DNA of 64,000 nucleotides from Chryseobacterium lacus. GTDB taxonomy: Bacteria > Bacteroidota > Bacteroidia > Flavobacteriales > Weeksellaceae. The notes beneath the pieces were generated by a model that was given only the letters and a program-made list of their open reading frames with translations, made no database searches and was not told the origin of the DNA. The DNA is taken from the NCBI RefSeq assembly GCF_003336205.1, contig NZ_QPIE01000002.1:1-64000 (forward strand), read 5' to 3'. A program made the position numbers and the translations under genes. Below, in pieces: positions 61,590 to 64,000 of the stretch. How positions within the stretch are numbered: position 1 is the stretch's first letter; every line of letters starts with the position of its first letter.

Positions 61590-62841
61590 TCTTCAAAACT
61601 TTAAACAATTCTTCAGCTATTTTTTTTGCCATTAAAGGTGGTACTGCATTCCCAATTTGTTTAAAAGCAGCTGTTCTATTAGCTCCTTCCTTTTCTCCTT
61701 CAAAATAATAGTCATCTGGAAAAGATTGTAGTCGTGCTGCTTCTCTTACGCTGATTGATCTATTTTGCTTAATATCAGGGTGAATATAGTAATGTCCATC
61801 TTTGGCAATATGGGCGACTACTGTTTGCGAGTAGGGTAAGTCAGAAGCAACCACCTTAAATCTGTCAAAAAATGAAGTGCGATTTTGATGGGTCTTTAAT
61901 CTTTCTGGTAAATCATTGTAGTTTAATCGTTCTTGCTTTTTATCCCATTTCTGTACAGCAATTCTGTATATTTCTTTATCTTGCTCTCTATGTGGTCTTG
62001 CAATATGTTGGGTTAAAATATCAATACCATTCCGTAAAGCGTGAGATTTTAAGTATTCCGTTGCTTTAGTTTTGTATTTTAAAAATCTGTCTACACCTTC
62101 ACCAGCTTTTATCACAGGCAAATCTTCCAACAAATCTTTAACTAAATAATTATTTTCAATTGCAATTTCTTCCAGATTTGGTATACTAATCTTTTTGTTT
62201 TTTTGCCAACCTAGTATGATAATTCGTTTTCTGTTTTGCAATACTCCAAAGTTTTTTGCTTCAAGCGTATGCAGTTTTATTTGATAGCCTTTTTTGTTAA
62301 AAATCTTTTCCATCTCTTCGAGATAGTGTCCACCTTTAGCAGACTTTAATCCCAAAACATTTTCAAAAACAAACATATTAGGCTTATATCTTTCTAAGTA
62401 TTTAGCATATTGAATAAAGAGGTAATTTCTTGGGTCACCTACCATTTTGGTTTTGGACCGTGAGCGTCCAACTAATGAATATGCTTGGCACGGAGGACCA
62501 CCAATAATTAAATCAACCTTTCTTTTTCCTAGGCTTTTCTTTATTTGCTGGTGTATAGTTTCATTGTGCTCATCTCCAATTGGAAGGTTAATAACAGAGT
62601 CCAAAATGTCTTTTGGCACACTTAAATATAATTGCTCACGAGTTATTTCTCCTTTAAGATAAGAAATGTAAATTTTATAGTTGTTGGTAGCTTTTAAGTA
62701 ATGGTAAGCTGCTCTTGTTCTCAGAGTATTACATGCAGAATTTTCAATTTCAACGTGAGCAATAGGCTCAAAACCAGCTTGGATAAATCCTTCTGAAAGT
62801 CCTCCTGCTCCTGCAAATAAGTCTATGAAATTGTATGTCAT
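61579..62841 (-). CDS. DNA (cytosine-5-)-methyltransferase
   Basis: 420 residues with all C5-methyltransferase motifs: I DLFAGAGGLSEGF (7-19), IV GGPPCQAYS with nucleophile Cys118, VI FENV, VIII QNRKRIIILG, IX REAARLQSFPDDY and X QIGNAVPPLMA. The variable target-recognition region lies between VIII and IX, and its DNA target cannot be read by eye. First gene of the six-gene defence operon, with a likely promoter at 62974-63006. It is the expected self-marking enzyme of the system. Confidence 0.95.
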   Translation of the reverse strand: MTYNFIDLFAGAGGLSEGFIQAGFEPIAHVEIENSACNTLRTRAAYHYLKATNNYKIYISYLKGEITREQLYLSVPKDILDSVINLPIGDEHNETIHQQIKKSLGKRKVDLIIGGPPCQAYSLVGRSRSKTKMVGDPRNYLFIQYAKYLERYKPNMFVFENVLGLKSAKGGHYLEEMEKIFNKKGYQIKLHTLEAKNFGVLQNRKRIIILGWQKNKKISIPNLEEIAIENNYLVKDLLEDLPVIKAGEGVDRFLKYKTKATEYLKSHALRNGIDILTQHIARPHREQDKEIYRIAVQKWDKKQERLNYNDLPERLKTHQNRTSFFDRFKVVASDLPYSQTVVAHIAKDGHYYIHPDIKQNRSISVREAARLQSFPDDYYFEGEKEGANRTAAFKQIGNAVPPLMAKKIAEELFKVLKNEK

Positions 62842-62973
62842 TATTATCTTCTCTAATTATTTTTTTCTGTTCAACAGCTTGAAATTAAGCTTATTTCTGA
62901 CAAGGAATTACTTATAAATAATGCGTCGGAAAACACCTGAAAATGTCTGCCATTTTTTGTATTGCCCAACATT

Positions 62974-63006
62974 CAAATATAGTAATTGTCACTAATATAA
63001 CCACAA
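62974..63006 (-). promoter_or_regulatory. Promoter of the six-gene defence operon
   Basis: On the minus strand TTG (63004-63006), a 22-base spacer and TATATTTG (62974-62981). The expected leader before the methyltransferase start is about 127 bases, longer than for housekeeping genes in this window (12-48). Confidence 0.5.
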
Positions 63007-63088
63007 TCGCTTATGAAGTAATCCAATATTTATTGAGTATGGTTCATTAACTGACAATTAATTAGAGTAGATTTTGCAAATCAGCTTC

Positions 63089-63190
63089 TCACACTCCATC
63101 CATCATCTTCCTCATCAGCGATATCTGCTCCAAATGATAATAACCGTGCTCGATAACGCCTTCTATATTTTCAGAAAAGTTCCGTATCGC
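63089..63190 (-). pseudogene. C-terminal remnant of a DinB/DUF1572-like protein
   Basis: A 33-codon open stretch reads NFSENIEGVIEHGYYHLEQI then SLMRKMMDGV before TGA. The GVIEHGYYHLEQISL pattern is like the last helix of DinB-fold proteins (HxxYHxxQIxLL). In-frame stops lie upstream, and the sequence around 63191 suggests a frameshift. Weak evidence, based on one motif. Confidence 0.35.
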
Positions 63191-63332
63191 TCATCGATAA
63201 ACGTCTTGTCATTTGCTCAACCAATCGTCAAACTTTTAAACGTTTTCAAAAAAGCCTGCAACGCTCGACGCCTGTTTTCGCAAACAAAAACTTGTTTTTT
63301 TTATAAGAAAAATCTCTTTTCCTTCTTCCTTT

Positions 63333-63427
63333 TGTTCGGGTACGGTTCGGGTCTCCTTCGGATCGTGTTCGGTAAAATGGGGGTTTTACCGAAGGTTTAC
63401 CGAACACGACCCGAACAACATCCGAAC
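63333..63427. repeat. Nested GC-rich palindrome
   Basis: CGTGTTCGGTAAA (63364-63376) pairs perfectly with TTTACCGAACACG (63396-63408). An outer pair gttcgggtc (63345-63353) with gacccgaac (63408-63416), and an inner alternative ggtaaaa (63371-63377) with ttttacc (63384-63390), give competing hairpins. More cgaaca and cggac units follow to about 63480. Confidence 0.7.
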
Positions 63428-63539
63428 AAAACCACTTTTCTGTTACCCGTGTTCTTTTTCACTACCGGACAGTATTCGGACAGTTACAGGACCTCTTCGG
63501 GCATTACCCGGTAAAATGACGTCAACCCGCTCTACAAGC

Positions 63540-63570
63540 TTGTTTACATGGATTTGCGTGCGTATGTTTG
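63540..63570 (+). promoter_or_regulatory. Promoter of the DUF6266 gene
   Basis: TTG at 63540-63542, a 20-base spacer and TATGTTTG at 63563-63570. The expected start of transcription is near 63576, about 20 bases before the ATG. Confidence 0.65.
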
Positions 63571-63595
63571 TAACTCATTTTAAACACTTTTTGCA

Positions 63596-64000
63596 ATGGC
63601 AGAGATTAAAAAAGGAATCCTGGGAGGATTCAGTGGTACCGTAGGTACCGTAGTAGGAACCAATTGGCGCGGCAAGGACATTATCAAAAGCCGCCCCAGA
63701 GCGTCCAGGAAAGCTCCAACTGCAAAGCAGCTGGAGCAGAGGGTTAAATTTTCAGCAGCGGTAGGTTTTCTTACGCCGCTGAAAGAAGTGCAGAATGCCT
63801 ATTTTGGCAGCAACTCAGGAGCCAGGTCGCGCCTGAACCTTTCGGTATCACAGATGATACGGGAAGCGATGGAAATGACGGGGGATGTACCTCAGATTAT
63901 TTTCAACAAGGTGCAGGTGACCAAAGGAGAACTAACCGGATTGATGAACCCCGAAGTGGCTCCCGGTACAGGCAATGTTCTGGAGTTTACGTGGGAGGAC
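63596..64000 (+). CDS. DUF6266 family protein, 3' partial
   Basis: Read directly: ATG at 63596, 135 codons open to the window end. Starts MAEIKKGILGGFSGTVGTVVG, then NWRGKDIIKSRPRASRKAPTAKQ, which is the DUF6266 N-terminal signature common in Flavobacteriia and Sphingobacteriia. Function unknown. The following Phe/Tyr pattern (SAAVGFLTPLKEVQNAYFG) is also typical. It has a consensus promoter and lies beyond the nested palindrome. Confidence 0.8.
   Translation, partial: MAEIKKGILGGFSGTVGTVVGTNWRGKDIIKSRPRASRKAPTAKQLEQRVKFSAAVGFLTPLKEVQNAYFGSNSGARSRLNLSVSQMIREAMEMTGDVPQIIFNKVQVTKGELTGLMNPEVAPGTGNVLEFTWED

Larger units (their letters stand above)
62842..63595. other. Non-coding upstream region of the defence operon and of the DUF6266 gene
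   Basis: 754 bp without a credible complete gene. It contains the promoter of the defence operon (62974-63006), a DinB-like remnant (63089-63190), a nested GC-rich palindrome (63333-63427) with more cggac/cgaaca repeats after it, and the promoter of the DUF6266 gene (63540-63570). A plus-strand frame of 146 codons at 63074-63514 runs across the palindrome and is judged spurious. Confidence 0.55.

Noticed and set aside
63074-63514. Plus-strand 146-codon frame upstream of the DUF6266 gene
   Set aside because: It crosses the nested palindrome, has low-complexity Phe/Arg-rich sequence, no recognisable domain, and overlaps a better minus-strand DinB-like remnant.
1-64000. CRISPR array, rRNA operon or replication origin
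   Set aside because: No regularly spaced direct repeats, rRNA signature or DnaA-box cluster with dnaA/dnaN neighbours was seen.

Overview
The window reads as a chromosomal segment of a Bacteroidota bacterium of class Flavobacteriia, most likely Weeksellaceae (Chryseobacterium or a close relative). This is inferred from gene content: a type IX secretion (T9SS) cargo protein with a C-terminal sorting domain, a T9SS plug-domain protein, a DUF4295 ribosome-associated small gene beside rpmG and rpmB, an OmpA protein with thrombospondin type 3 repeats, and TTG-N19-22-TAnnTTTG promoters typical of the Bacteroidota housekeeping sigma factor. No rRNA operon or CRISPR array was seen.

Layout. 1-3360 holds two surface or secreted proteins, the first cut by the window edge. 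It is followed by an intergenic stretch of dispersed repeats and a bidirectional terminator. 3700-16930 is a long minus-strand run: a DUF2400/TIGR02757 protein, a family-10-like glycosyl hydrolase lipoprotein, PBP4 (dacB), primosomal helicase priA, proline dehydrogenase, a UbiA prenyltransferase with a mevalonate-kinase-like GHMP kinase, and a lysine-degradation pair (lysine 6-transaminase and an ALDH7-type dehydrogenase). 17099-19266 holds two odd genes: a degenerate archaemetzincin-like protein and a degenerate ADP-ribosylglycohydrolase. tRNA-Ser(TGA), an RsmB-like rRNA methyltransferase, a secreted protein, a DHA2 efflux pump and a catalase follow on the plus strand. 24948-50800 is ordinary core genome: fmt, recQ, ompA, folK/sppA, ftsY, a ribosomal protein cluster, lnt, a flavin monooxygenase, a PIF1-like helicase, gamma-carbonic anhydrase, nfu-hemH, T9SS plug, miaA, yicC-gmk-nadA-folB, tRNA-Cys and a glycine-zipper lipoprotein.

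From about 50999 onward the content changes to AT-richer accessory DNA. It contains a C-terminal scrap of a Y1/IS200-like transposase, a three-gene redox module (DUF4405 membrane protein, NAD(P)H oxidoreductase, Crp/Fnr regulator), a spacer with several palindromes, and then one tightly packed minus-strand operon of six genes (62841 down to 53278). These encode a C5-cytosine methyltransferase, a DUF3883 nuclease-like protein, a GHKL (MORC/MutL-like) ATPase, a Z1-domain superfamily 2 helicase, a DUF4420 PD-(D/E)XK protein and an AIPR protein. This is a composite restriction/anti-phage system and the most interesting part of the window. Upstream of it lie a DinB-like gene scrap, a nested GC-rich palindrome and the start of a DUF6266 gene that runs off the window.

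How the parts work together. In the defence operon the methyltransferase probably marks self DNA, while the ATPase, helicase and nuclease-like proteins act on unmarked DNA. The lysine pair converts lysine to alpha-aminoadipate. The GHMP kinase and UbiA protein share an operon and probably act in isoprenoid or prenyl-lipid synthesis. Nfu and ferrochelatase connect Fe-S and haem assembly. The folate genes folK and folB are about 20 kb apart.
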